From assembly GCA_948470475.1 (NCBI GenBank), contig OX419345.1:19761239-19825238 (forward strand): a DNA stretch of 64,000 bases, read 5' to 3'. Numbering within the stretch: the first letter of the stretch is position 1; each line of letters begins with the position of its first letter. The notes under the pieces are model-generated. The model saw nothing but the letters and a program-made list of their open reading frames with translations, was not told the origin of the DNA and did not search any database. The translations under genes and the position numbers were made by a program. Shown here one piece after another: positions 27,931 to 40,139 of this stretch. The DNA comes from Galaxea fascicularis. Its lineage: Eukaryota; Cnidaria; Anthozoa; Scleractinia; Euphylliidae.

Positions 27931-28575
27931 AGGGCCCGGGGGGGTACTCTCCACAATTCGGGGAAGGGGTGTGCCGCCCGGTTTCTCGAAACTCCCGAAA
28001 CTTTGCGGGCGCATTTCGGGTGCCAGAATTTCCTTCATATCTTAAAGACGAAGACATTTCCAAGCATGAAATTTTGCAGCAAACGTGCCCTTTCGTATCT
28101 TGAAATCATAGTAAAAGACCAGCTTTTAAGAATAAGCGGATCGCAGTTTTTGAAATGGCTTTTCGGGCCCGAAAAGTTTTCGGGACTTTCGAGAAACAGG
28201 CCCCTGAGACCCTATTTCAGACCGAAACATGCCATTTTTACACCCGTTTTCAGACCTGGCCTGGCCGGTTACAATTTTTCCACTGGCTTTGCTGTAGCGT
28301 AATTAAGCTTGGCACCATTGCCGAGGTCAAGAATTGGTAAAGTTCAGCTCGAATGACATATCTTGGTTGGTTACTTTTCTTGCTCTACTATACATTTTGA
28401 GTTAAATTTTACGCCCTCACGGTTCCCTTGAAAACCATACCCGATTTCACACCAAAACGGTTAACATCTATACCCGTTTTCAGACCAAAACGGCTTGAAA
28501 ACCATACCCTTTGGGGCGGCATATAACTATATAACTTATATAGGAGAGTATATCCCTCCCTCTTCCCCCCCTTAC
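27931..28575. mobile_element. Foldback transposon reaching into the PRODH2 upstream region
   Basis: The left end AGGGCCCGGGGGGGTACTCT is matched by an inverted, degraded right end (AGAGTATATCCCTCCC, then CCCCCCC). The interior carries repeated phrases on CCGAAACG/ACCATACCC themes. Its right end is about 90 bp before the PRODH2 start codon. Confidence 0.55.
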
Positions 28576-28662
28576 CACTGGCGTAGGGGTTCCGCTGCGT
28601 TCCCAGCTTGGCAACTTTGCTTCAATGCGTGCTTCCTTTCGTACTTATTTCGGGTAGGAACC

Positions 28663-31600
28663 ATGACCATTCTGGGGCAGATTCGTACCTTTGGGTTTGT
28701 CAAACTTCAAACACGTTTTATTCAAAGTTCTGCTTCTGTATTCCATTCGTTTCAAACTCCTTCAAGTGTCGAGGTCACTTTCGGCGACAAACAAGCTCGT
28801 TGCAACGACGAGAGCAGAATCTTCGTCTCGAAGAGAACAAGTGATATACTTCGCTCGCTTTTTGTTTTAAAACTGTGCTCTTACGATTTCGTTGCGAGAA
28901 ATCCTGTTAAGGTGCGTATGTAGAGTAGGGTGCGTAGTACAGTAAATGTCGGTGTTGTTTGTTCAGAAGAGCCCCGGTAACTCGACCTTCCTGATAGAGC
29001 TCTCAAGTCTCACGTAATTGAACGTGAGACTCACGCAAACGAGGACTCACGCAAACGAATGCAATCTTAAAAGGCCGTGGCAAACGAGGACATATTGTTG
29101 CGGACACATTGCTGCTTATGATGTTTCTTGGGCTGCGCAAACTGGGAAACATTGGCCCGATTTATACTAGAGACGGATCATCCGTCTGGGACGAACTTGG
29201 GCAAAGAACGATAGTTTGTCTGATAATTCGTCTGCGTATAAATACGGGCAAACAGACGGATTATCCGTCCAGAAGAACTATCTGGATAATTCGTCGATGA
29301 ACACGAATTATCCAGATAGTTCGTCTGGACGGATAATCCGTCTGTTTGCCCATATTTATACGCAGACGAATTATCAGACAAACTATCGTTCTTTGCCCAA
29401 GTTCGTCCCAGACGGATGATCCGTCTCTAGTATAAATCGGGCCATTTGTTGCAGACACAAAATGTTTCTGAACTAAATGTGCCCCGGACACAAATTTTGT
29501 GTCCGGGACACAAAAATGTTTCTGATTTTGTTCAGAAACATTTTGTGTCCGCAACAAATCTTTCAAGGTTTGCGCAGAAACAATCATGAGCAACAATGTG
29601 TCCTCGTTTGCCAGAGCCTTTACGCTCTCCGAGCACACAAAGTGGGACTATTATTTCTCACGTATTTAAGGTCTTTGATTAACCAGTTTATTTTGAAGTA
29701 CAAAATTGCTGCTTTAGTCAAATAGTTACCTAAATAGCTACTTTTGGCATCAAATTGCCTTTTAAAGTAAAGAAAAATACGCCTTAGCTACTTCAATTTT
29801 TCAAATCTTTTCGAATCTATTTCCGTTTAAAGCAGCTGTTGTCGGAAGTCAATGAAACGGATTTTTTTTGTGTTAAACAATAGATGCAAAAGGGATGCAG
29901 ATTTTTCTCAACCTTGGCACAATAATTATGGATAAACTTGCATAGGTCATTGCAAAAAATAAAATAAAAAGATGGGGTCACTGTGCTTGTTAAATTTGCC
30001 CGCATGGTCCGAAGTGGTTTTTGCTGAGTTGCGCGAGAAATGTTCGAAACTTGATCAACCGGAGAAATTGCTATTACAGAGCAAATACCATATTACTGAA
30101 ACCTAGGGCCTATTCGTCTTTCTGGGCTATAATCTTTCAGTGAAGTGATTTCAAATTGACCGCTGTTGCAAATAATGTAACAAAATTGGACCGCTATCTC
30201 ATAATAGCCATTTTTATACTAGAGACACTTTATCCATCTGGATGACCTTGAGCAAACATTTGTACTTCGTCTGGTTATGCGTCTCCAGTATAAAGACGGG
30301 CACAAGACGTATTAGGCGTCTAGGAACTATCCTTAGTAATTCGTCTTGAACGACGACTTTCGAGCAGAGTTTGTCTGGACGCATAAGTCGTCTTGTGCCC
30401 GTTTTTGTACTGGAGACGCATAACCAGACGAAGTACAGTTTGCCCAAAGTCGTCCATAATGCGTCTCCAGTATAACAATAGCCATTATGTGATAGCGGTC
30501 CAATTTCATTACATTATTTGCAACAACTTTTTTTCTTTTTAAAATGTTTTTCGTGTACCTATTACGAGTAAAGGGGGCGTCGCCGTGCTCGTTTTGTTGG
30601 TTTCAAAGGAACATTTTCCACCAAGGGATTAGGGCGAGTTCTAAAATGGTCGAGCACAAGCACGGGTCTTGTGCTTTTTTCTGCTATTTTCTCTTATTCT
30701 TTGCAACAAGTCATCTACGGTAAAGGGGATCACAAGAGTGATCTGAGAAGTCGATAAACTGGCAAACTTTGATGCGGTATTGTTATGCCCAGTAGGATAT
30801 GTGCAGTGCAAAGCAAGGGAATCACCTTAAATGGCAGCACCATTTGGAAGAAGGCATTAACAATTACCCAATTTTTTAGTACTCTAAAAAGATATTTCTA
30901 CATTTTCAAGTAAATTTTTTTTAACTAGTAATTGTTTCCAACAATTTGTTATAAGAGTGGAGGTTCCCTTCAAAACCCAGCGTGATCAATTGATGAAATC
31001 GATAACAATCAATAATAGTTGATGGCAATCAATAAACAATCGATAACAATTAATCGATTGATATTGGGAATCAATGACCAATTGATGGTCCAAAAATTTG
31101 TTTTTTTAATTGCCATCGATTGTCATCGATAATATCGATTGCTATTGATTCTCACAATCATCGATTGTCGTCAATTTCCACATTTTTTGTAAAACATTGA
31201 ATTACCTTAAATGGCATTATTGATAATATTGGGAAAATAATATAATTTGATGAAAAAAGCATTGATCTTATTAGGTATCCACAGCTTTCTAGTGGTTAGC
31301 TGATTTTATTGTCTTATTGTGACAAACAAGTTTCTTTTGTTTCTTAATCAACAAAAGATTTCCTTGGTTTTTTGGATAATTTTTTTTTAATGAAGTGGAA
31401 AATGGTGAATGAAAGACAGATCAATATTTCTCAATAACTGTAATGAAGACCACATGCCTGTTAATTTGAGCAAACCAAAACATTCATTTGTAACCTACCA
31501 GTGGTGCTGATAATGAAGCATCCAATTCAATCCAATTCAATTCAACACCAATTCAATTTATTTTAAGGTAGATAACAAAAGCCCTTCATTATATAATATT

Positions 31601-34600
31601 CTGGTTAAAGTCTTGCAAGTTTGGAAGGTTATAAACTTAAAGGAGCAGTGCACATGCAGACTCATAACGCTCAGTTCCCACTTGAAGGGCTAAATGTATC
31701 CTTTTCCTTTCAAATGTGCAAAGTCAGAATGAGATCAGCTTTTTTCCTACCAATTGTCTGATCTCTATTTCTTGATTCTTTTTGTTACAGCTTATGTCTA
31801 TGGGCCAAAGAGTCTTTGGAAAAACTCTCTTTGAATTTTTACTGAGTAAAACCATGTACAGGCAGTTTGTGGCTGGAGAGAACCTGCCAGCCATCCAAGA
31901 CACCATTAAGACTCTGCATCAGTGTGGAATAGGAACCATGCTGTGCATACCTAATGAAGAAGACCTCTCATCTGATTATAACAACTTCAGCAGCAGGTCA
32001 GTTGTCCAGACCTGTGTTATGATAATGATGATAACGATAGTGATGATAATTATAATTTTAATAAATTTGTTTGTTGTACATGCAGGGAGGAGATGTTTGA
32101 TAGAAACACAAAGGCTATTCTTGATTGCATTGGAAAAACAGGTATATGCTACTCAGTCAAAAAGCAACCCAGTAATCAGACATTTTGGTTATGCCATTCC
32201 ATTCATCACTTCCAATTTTTAGTGTTGAATTCCAAGAAACACATACTAACTTGTAGCATGAAATTGATGATGTCACAGAGGATCCTTTGTACATTTAAGA
32301 CGAGGAATAATGAAGAAAGGGAAAACTGGCCTTTGGTTGAACTTGTCATACCAGTATATATATATATATGGTCAAGCCTGCAAATAATTGTTGTCCATAA
32401 GCAGGTCATTTGTCAGGCCAGGGTCAAGTTTTCACTGGACAAAAAAATTTACCGGACATTTGTTCGATGACTGACTTGTTATTTGCAGGTTTGTATGGGA
32501 CACAAGAATTTGGTGACCGGATTGACTAATAAGTCATATTTCTGTGGGTTGGTCAACTTGGTTGCCTGGTAGAGAAACGCTATCATTAAAAGAGTCATTC
32601 GGACCATAGCAGAACCATAATTCATTAAGATTGTATGTCTCATTACTTTTCACTCAGTACACGTTACATATGGTGCAGCAAGGATAATTTTCATTTGGCT
32701 CAACGGCTCATTCTGTTTTGGGATTTTCTTTTGCTGCTACCAAACCTTAAACTCCCTCTCACCTTGTTCTTTCCTTTTTTTGTTGTTTTTACTTCAATTC
32801 TCCCTGATTTCCTAAATAAAAGTTACTGACAACCCCGCTTTCATGTTACTTATCAGAGTATCTCATTCATTCTTTCTGATACACTTTCTGGTTATAGAGG
32901 AAGGAGGCTTCTCTCAGATGAAACTTACAGCAATATGCAGTCCTTTTCTACTTGTAAGTTCATAACTGGATTTTAATGCTTGGTTTTGAGTTACTTGACT
33001 GTATATCCTCTCAAACTAGTGCTATCATTTTAATCTAAACAATATCCTCTGCTTGTTTTCGTAGAATGTATTAAATGAACATTTGAGGCCTTATGAGACA
33101 ACTGTAGAGCTACCGAAAGAGCTGAGTGTTCAAACTTTAGCAGAAGGCTTCCATGTCAAGATAGAGGTGACCCAGTTACTAATTTACTACATTGCTCCCA
33201 CCTTTTTGGTAGGGACCCCAGAGTCTAGGATGTAACAGCCAATTACTTTTCTATCCCTTCAAATCACAGTTTAAATCAGGTGATCCCAACAACCTACAGA
33301 GAGACAGAAAAGCCCGCAAAAAAGCTTTCAACAAAGTTGTTATAATTTACTAGAATTTTGTCTGGTTCCAATTTTCCACTGCCACCAATTTTCCCATGAT
33401 TGCAAGCCAGTAGTTTTAGTTCAAGCTAATAACCTTCCTCTTAACAAAGTGACTGTGTGAACCTTAGAAAACAATCAGCAAAGTGTTCTCAGCAAAAGCA
33501 GAGGTTAACAGTACATTGTCTCTTTGTTTGATTCTTGTAGATACCTGTTCTGAGCGAAAGTCAAAATACACATCTTCAAAATGTGCTCAAAAGATTGGAC
33601 ACATTTGCCAAGGTAACAGTGAGTACGATATGGGACTCCAGTCATGCTGGTTAGTTAGGTTGAGCTGGAGTCTTTGGTAATGTATGGCTAGCCACACCCA
33701 TGCCCAAAGGAAAAAGTCTTTCCTTGGGATGTTGACGCAGACAAAGATTAGCAGTTAATCCTGAATTACCTGTGGTCAAAACCTATAAGTTGCAAAGTAG
33801 TTAACCTGAATTAGCCCAAGTGAGCATGCCCAAAACCTAGCCAGAGAGCATTCTTGTCCCCAGAGGTCACAATTCTTTTGGTCAACAACAAGAATAACAA
33901 CCTTCTTGGTACTGATCAAACGACCTCTGGGGACGAGAATGGACAGATGGGTATCTGCCAACAGACATTCTCCTTTTGGTTGGCTGTTGGTTATCCACAG
34001 CCACTAATCCTCATGCGAGTACTCTTCTAATAACTAACCTGCAGACCCATGCCTCATAGCATAGTGATACCTGTAAGTACTTAGCTACTTAAATCTGTTT
34101 CTGTGACGCATCATAATGCAACAAGAGATGATACCACCTATTATCCAGAGCCCCTTCTCTTTCACAATAAATTTATTACTATTTTTTTTTATAAATTGTG
34201 TTCTTGTTGATTAATTCTTATTTGTTTTGCAAGGCATGTATTAATCGTAATGTGCAGCTGGTCATTGATGCCGAACAGACGTACCTTCAGGCAGCAATAA
34301 ATCACCTAGTGTTGGCAGCACAGTACAAGTATAACAAGGATTATCCATGGGTATACAACACCTATCAGTGCTACAGAAAGGTAGTGCCAGGGATTAGATA
34401 AGTTAACATGGAATGTCTGTGTGACTGAAGATCCAGGTCTTGTAATTTGTTCATTACTCAGAAATGGAACTTGCAATAGATTTTGAAACTTTGCCAGGTG
34501 GTTGTCAACATCAAGAACATCAAAGAAACGCAATAAAAAGAGAGGGTCCCCATGTCCGTTTCATGCTTTGGGGCATTAGTTTATACGTAATTTGGTAAAT

Positions 34601-37302
34601 TGTTAGCACAGTTTAAGTAGAAAGCCAAAAGTGGTCCAAGACTCTATAATTTATAAAAACAATACAGAAGTGATGGGATGTTATATTTTGTTTTACTTTG
34701 TCAAAAGCACATCATGGTAAAAATTTAACCTTTCAAAGGTGAAGAAAAAATGAGCTAATAAAAGATTAGACGTGTTTTTGCATCTGTGCTTTACCATTGA
34801 AGTCTCAATAGCCTCATTGTAAAGGAGATCTTCTGTGAATAATGAAAAACTGGACAGTAAAAAGTTATTCATATCTGGATATGTCATGGAGAATTGCTTT
34901 GTCTTTCAATGTGAGAAATAAAAAGCATAGGTCCCCATACTCATCTGGGAGAAAGTCGCCATTACCTTTTTCTAGGAGACTGGTCCTTCAGAAAACTTGC
35001 AGTGTTTTGAACATGCACACACTCGTGCACACACAGCTGATGCAAGAAATTATGTGCAGTAAGGATGCACAATGCAATTCAGAGGAATTACCTAAGTGCC
35101 ATCATTTTTACATTGGCAACTTCTGTGTGATTTGTTTGATTTTCTAAATTCTATACCAGTAATTATTCATCTCCTACAATCTCTGTGTGAAAGTATCTTT
35201 AGAAATATTATCATTATGGCTTCGCAGGATACTCATGACAGAGTCAAAGCAAATTTGGAGTTGATGAATAAACTTGGTTTCCACTTTGGTGCAAAGATAG
35301 TGCGAGGTGCCTACATGGCACAAGAAAGGAATCGTGCAGCAGACATGGGATATGATGACCCCATTCATGACACATATGAAGATACACGTGCTATGTATGA
35401 TGATGTTGTTTACACTGTGCTACAGAAGGTCAGAAGTACACCTGCAGAAGTTATGGTGGCATCACACAATGAAGAATCTGTCCAATTTGTTATCCAGAGG
35501 TAATTATTAAGAACCGTTAATGCCAATTCTTGAACATATTGTTGAGCAAGTATCTTCATGAAGTGATCAGCTTCGAAAATGAGTTCAAACTTATTCCGAT
35601 AAACTGCATAACAATTGCCCCTTTCTGTTTAAACATGATGAGACTTTCACAAGGCTGTCATTAGTAGCCAGTAACTGGCTTTTATAGCTGGTTACTACAG
35701 TAAAATTACCCGGCTACTCTCAGTCAGAAACACAAAACATAACAGCTATAGGAATATTTGTTCCATTTTGACCAGCTTCTTTCCCTGAGAGACCAGCTTC
35801 TAAAAATCTTAATGACAGCCCTGCTTCCATGGCCAGTAAGAAGCAATCATATCAGTTGTAATTTGTTTTGGTGCACCTTATGAGCTCAGCTAGGTCTTGT
35901 TACAATTTTGCATTAATTTTATATTAATTAACTTGGAGTTCAGTTCTGTTTTGTTAACAAAACAGAACTAATCAGTTTACTTTGTTGAACTGAACAGATA
36001 ACTTAAGTTTTGTTAACTCTGACAGTTTTGTTAACAAAACAAAGTTATCAATTGAAAACGGGAGGACAGAAGAATCTGTCCTTCTGTTTTGTTAACTTTG
36101 TTCCTGTTTCATTGCTCAGAGTTATCACTTCAGAGTTGATTTGGAAGAATTAGCACTTACATTTTCAGTGATCAGGCTAATCTTGAAAAGAAAGTTGAGT
36201 TGGTTGTCCCATAAAAGTTTCAATCAGTGATCACTTAAGCACTTTGTCATTAGTCTAGCAACACAGGAAAATTTCACAGATGAAGTAAGTTTGAAGGGCT
36301 AAGTATGTCATCTGATTTTCTTCTTGGAACAGAATGAAGGAATTTGGTATTGCTCAAGACTCTGGCAAGGTTTCCTTTGGACAGCTTTATGGAATGTGTG
36401 ACCAAGTCTCTTATCTATTAGGTATCAAAAATAACAAGAGGTTTAGCTATCTGACAACTGTTACAACATAGGGCTTAATGTTACTGTGAATCATAATATA
36501 TTTCCTTTGGCCTAAAGAATGGCCTTAAAAGAATGGTTGTCATGCCAGAAATTAAACACACTATACACCTATAGTTCTTTTGGGAGTTGAAGGCTTGAAT
36601 TAGGAAATTAGTCCAGGATTTTAACATGAAACTGAACCAACTTAAGGTCATTGCCCAGAAATAGAAGTCGAAATGGCTTTTATTTGAAACTTTTGCCAGG
36701 TGGTTGTCAACATCAAAGAAATGCAATAAAAAGAGAGGGTCCCCATATCCATTTCCATGCTTTGAGGCTTTAGTTTATATCTACTTTGGCGAGTTTTTAG
36801 CACAGTTTTAGTAGATAGCCGAAAGTGATCCAAGACTCTATAATTTACAAAAAAAACAGGACAGAAGCAATGGCATATAGGTTTTATTTTGTCAAAAGCA
36901 CATCATGGTCAAAATTTAACTTCTTAAAAGGTAAAGAAAAAAATAAATGAGCTAATGCAAGATTAGATGTATTTTTTGCATCTGTGCTTTACGATTAAAG
37001 TTTCAATAGCCCTGTTGTAAAGGAGATGCCGAACTGCTTTTTTAAAAGTGGCTTTTGGTTTCAGCTTTTTCCCTCTAAGTTATCTCTGACTGTACATAAA
37101 AATTATGTATTCATAGCACTGTTTCTGTATAGGACAACAAGGCTTCAGTGTTTACAAATCAGTTCCTTATGGCCCAGTGGGAGAGGCCCTGGACTATCTT
37201 GGGAGACGAGCAATGGAGAACAAAGATGTCATCAAAAGAACTGAAAATGAAAGGTCACTATTGTGGCACGAGTTAAAAAGAAGAATGAGCCCTCGTTTGT
37301 AG
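28663..37302 (+). CDS. PRODH2: Mitochondrial hydroxyproline dehydrogenase (proline dehydrogenase family)
   Basis: Exons: 28663-28911, 31791-31996, 32086-32141, 32898-32953, 33065-33166, 33541-33612, 34234-34380, 35228-35499, 36333-36421, 37133-37302. They join in frame to 472 aa. The N-terminus (MTILGQIRTFGFVKLQTRFI) is a plausible mitochondrial presequence. The FAD-binding beta/alpha barrel shows VSKRTSDILRSLFVLKLC, YRQFVAGE, VIDAEQTYLQ, NTYQCY, GAKIVRGAYMAQER, MVASHNEESV, FGQLYGMCDQ and DYLGRRAMEN, all family landmarks. It oxidises (hydroxy)proline to the pyrroline carboxylate, passing electrons to the quinone pool. The position of the PRODH active-site Tyr is Ser426 here (YKSVPYGP), as in vertebrate HYPDH/PRODH2 (Ser485, versus Tyr548 in PRODH). 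That favours trans-4-hydroxyproline as substrate, fitting a collagen-rich mesoglea. The subtype is inference from one residue; the family assignment is secure. Confidence 0.93.
29071..29620. mobile_element. Foldback element (outer) with a second element inserted
   Basis: AAGGCCGTGGCAAACGAGGA is mirrored by TCCTCGTTTGCCAGAGCCTT at 29601-29620. Inner repeats of GCGGACACA and GGACACAAAATGTTTCTG also pair. A distinct palindrome (29154-29443) interrupts it, so this is a nested insertion. It lies in PRODH2 intron 1. Confidence 0.7.
29154..29443. repeat. 290-bp near-perfect palindrome
   Basis: The palindrome runs from GGCCCGATTTATACTAGAGA to TCTCTAGTATAAATCGGGCC with arms of about 140 bp and only a few mismatches. 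It is built from phrases such as GACGGATTATCCGTC and AATTCGTCTGCGTATAAA. It is non-autonomous and related to 30214-30475. Confidence 0.85.
30164..30524. mobile_element. Nested foldback related to the preceding palindrome
   Basis: Outer arms GTTGCAAATAATGTAACAAA (left) and TTTCATTACATTATTTGCAAC-type right arm end at 30524. Inner arms 30214-30475 start TATACTAGAGAC and end GTCTCCAGTATA, repeating the CGTCT/AGACG vocabulary of the palindrome at 29154. It is an older, more diverged copy. Confidence 0.7.
31000..31180. repeat. Degenerate ATCGAT/CAATCGATAACAATC repeat block
   Basis: ATCGAT, CAATCGAT and AACAATCAAT recur many times on both strands within 180 bp of PRODH2 intron 1. The unit is irregular and gives multiple small hairpins. 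Confidence 0.6.
34452..34831. repeat. Intronic repeat, copy 1 of 2
   Basis: About 380 bp containing GCCAGGTGGTTGTCAACATC and CCAAGACTCTATAATTTA, and ending TTGTAAAGGAGAT. Copy 2 lies at 36650-37027 in the same orientation and is mostly alignable with it by eye. The two copies flank PRODH2 exons 8 and 9. Confidence 0.75.
35935..36120. repeat. Cluster of GTTTTGTTAACAAAAC palindromes
   Basis: TTTTGTTAAC occurs at least five times, twice as the full palindrome GTTTTGTTAACAAAAC, in the PRODH2 intron between exons 8 and 9. Confidence 0.7.
36650..37027. repeat. Intronic repeat, copy 2 of 2
   Basis: Direct copy of 34452-34831 (GCCAGGTGGTTGTCAACATC, AAGAGAGGGTCCCCAT, ending TTGTAAAGGAGAT). It lies about 100 bp before the last PRODH2 exon. 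Confidence 0.75.
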
Positions 37303-38305
37303 TTAGGAAACTTTTCCTGACTTAAAAATGAGCTTTAGTAGCTATATAATATGTATAGTAACTTACTTTGTTGTACATAGTGCTAAGTGTGGTTCTAATT
37401 TTGGAGGTGGGGTGGTAGTTTTCAAAAGCTTAGATTTAACATTGTAAAGGGCTAAAAGCTTCAACTGCCTTGCACCCTAAGGATGCAAATGGCATCTCAG
37501 TTCTGTCTACCTTTTTTAATTTGAAGATCGTGGGTGGGGCTAATTTTCATGGATAAACAACAGCGGAAAGTTGTGAAGAACCTTATGAAAAGAGCTCATT
37601 TAAAGTAGGCCAGGTATTCTACATTTTGAGTAAGATTCCATGACCTTACCAAAGACTTTCTGACGTTTGGAGATTAGTGACATTTTCTTGTGAATCTTCT
37701 TAAGATGTTCTTCAATTTAAGCTGGCCGGGTCTATTTTACAGGTCACATTCCACAGGTCAGAGGAACAGGTGACTGTTTTATCGATTGGTAACTAAGCCA
37801 AACAGTTTCACACCTATTTACAACAAATTTTGGATTGTGTAGGTCTAGGAGACTCTTTTGGGCTTGTTTATTTATCTGTAGCGCAGCGACCTGTACTTTG
37901 ACCTGTGGAATGTGACGTGTAAGCTTGAAGAAAAAACTTTGTAAAAGGTAGATCACATGCTTTGTTACTTTTTATGAGCCTCAAGTTGCCCATAACAATA
38001 TTTTTTTTAATTTTCTTAGGTCAATCTAAACCCAATGAAATTCTGCCAAAAAAGTTTTGCAGAATTTCAGTGTCTTCATATCTGCCTGCAAACATCAAAC
38101 TGTGAAACAATTCTGAGATAAGACAGGATACATTCAAATTTTCAAGTTAAAAATGTATTTGTTGACTTGCTTTTTACAGTATTTACAAAATATGTAACCT
38201 GATTAGAAATAGTTAAAAGAAAAAAGAAAAAGCTCAGATTTTGGTAGGCACTGCATGCCTGTTACATGTATGTTAAGTTTCTTAGTTTCTGCACAAACAT
38301 TTTTC

Positions 38306-38311
38306 AAATAA
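38306..38311 (+). terminator. Candidate PRODH2 polyadenylation signal
   Basis: AAATAAAATG lies about 1 kb after the PRODH2 stop codon and is followed by T/G-rich sequence. A nearer, variant signal is possible. Confidence 0.35.
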
Positions 38312-40139
38312 AATGCTTTGCTGTAAGGGACATTAAAATATCATTTCTTGATTTAGCATTCTAATAATGACATTTTTCTGAATTCTGGTTGATAGCAGTT
38401 GAAATGGTCATTAATTCAGCAGATAGACATAAATAAAAGCATCATTCTGTTTAAATTTTATACATGATGAACAGGAAAATGTTTGCAAATTATTACTTCG
38501 CCATGCAAAAGTTAGGAATGATTTAACCCAGAAATGGAGCAATTTTTTTCTTTCAAATGTGACTAACTCAACACAAGAAAAAGTTAACATACTTCCAAAT
38601 GTTTTTTTAACACTAACTTGTTCAGTGACAAGGAAAATTTAAATTACATACAGATTGTTTCTGCAGAGGGTCTGATATCAGCTCCTCTGGCTTAAGAATT
38701 ATACAGTCACTGATATGTGTACAGTGCTGATTCAAACAGGATGCTACCAAGATAAATTATTTTCTAAATTAGGGTAGTTGCAGTTACCATAGTGGTTGCT
38801 TGGACAGACCCAACTGTATGGAAATATAGGTGAAGACAAATATTATTATGCACTTGTATAAATTATGTGTAAAGAATTGATGGAGCATGAAAGTTTATCA
38901 TTTACATGTACTACTTTTACCACATGACTGCTTTATCTAAATAGATTGGTGAGTGGGTTATGATTGAACAATTTCACAGACATCCCTTTTGAGAAAGCTG
39001 GTTGAAACTAAGGGTATGTGATTTGAGAAAAATTTATGTAACCTTTTCACTCAAAAGGTATCAAGGGTTTTTGAGAACTTTAAGTGATGACAGCATAAAG
39101 CAGCTATGGAAAACAAAAAGAGAGACTGTGAGGTACACAGGGCTATTGTGCAAAGTAAAACTAAAAGGGAAAACAATAATTATTGTAATTACCCAAAGGG
39201 TATTAAGCACATGTAAAAGGACGGAAGAAATAAAATCGGCGTTTTAGAGTTTCTCTCCACTAATAAATTTGAATTATTAGTTGGAAAAATGAAAGAATTT
39301 ACCCAGTATAGTGCTATTCAGCTTTAACTGAACAACAAAGATATCTAAATAACAGCTCAACACTATTTATTAAGTATTTAAAAATACATTGAATGTACTT
39401 GTTTAAAGTAGGGTGATGATAAAAAAGAAAGGAAACTTTTACTGGTGGTTGTTACTCTTACTCCTTTCCTGTTGGCTTCAGGCTGTAATAAAATGCAAAA
39501 GGAGGCACATCATTCCTACTAATTTTATGCTAGCTTATAATAGAGGCTTTAATTGCAAAGTGTGTATCCAATCCAACTTGCCGAATGAATCTGACAACAC
39601 ATCAGAGTTTGGGTTTCCAGGCCTGCTTACTTCTAGACCACTATATCTCCACCACAGGGTATCCAAGTACTTTAGAGCCATTAATTATAAGGTTTATAAA
39701 TTACTGATACTATTACAATAAAAAAAAAGAGATTTACACATGTGTTTGTGTCTTTCTTTGGTTGTTTTGAAAAGAGCCTGCATTAGGGCAAAGACAAGTT
39801 TCTTTGTTTGAGCTCAAAATGCAATTCTCTTCAGGTGCATTGTAAACTGGAGATGATATTATGTCTTGAATTTCAAGTGTTACCTAATAATTAACTCTCA
39901 CCAGGAGCAAGTTTCAGGTTTTACTTTTTAAATTTTAAATGGCAGAGAGAAGACAGCTGAAGAGTCTCTTTAGTCTGTTCTCTCGTGAAGAGAGATTGGT
40001 TGATGGGATCCCTGGGCCTTTGCAGCTTTGTTGTTTTAGTTGTTCAGTTGTACAAGTTACATAACATGCACACATACAGCTGTATACAAGGAAAGGCAAA
40101 CCTTTGCGGATAAGGTAATTTTGGCATTAGTTAATTGTT
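38312..40139. other. Space between convergent PRODH2 and geminin
   Basis: AT-rich sequence with no coding region recognised. It should contain the geminin 3' UTR on the minus strand. Short frames at 39002-39247 and 39413-39721 have no recognisable product and low-complexity content. Confidence 0.45.

Noticed and set aside
29109..29638. Several 60-125 codon frames with NSSAYKYGQTDGL-type repeats on both strands
   Set aside because: They are products of the palindrome: the same peptide appears on both strands, as expected for an inverted repeat.
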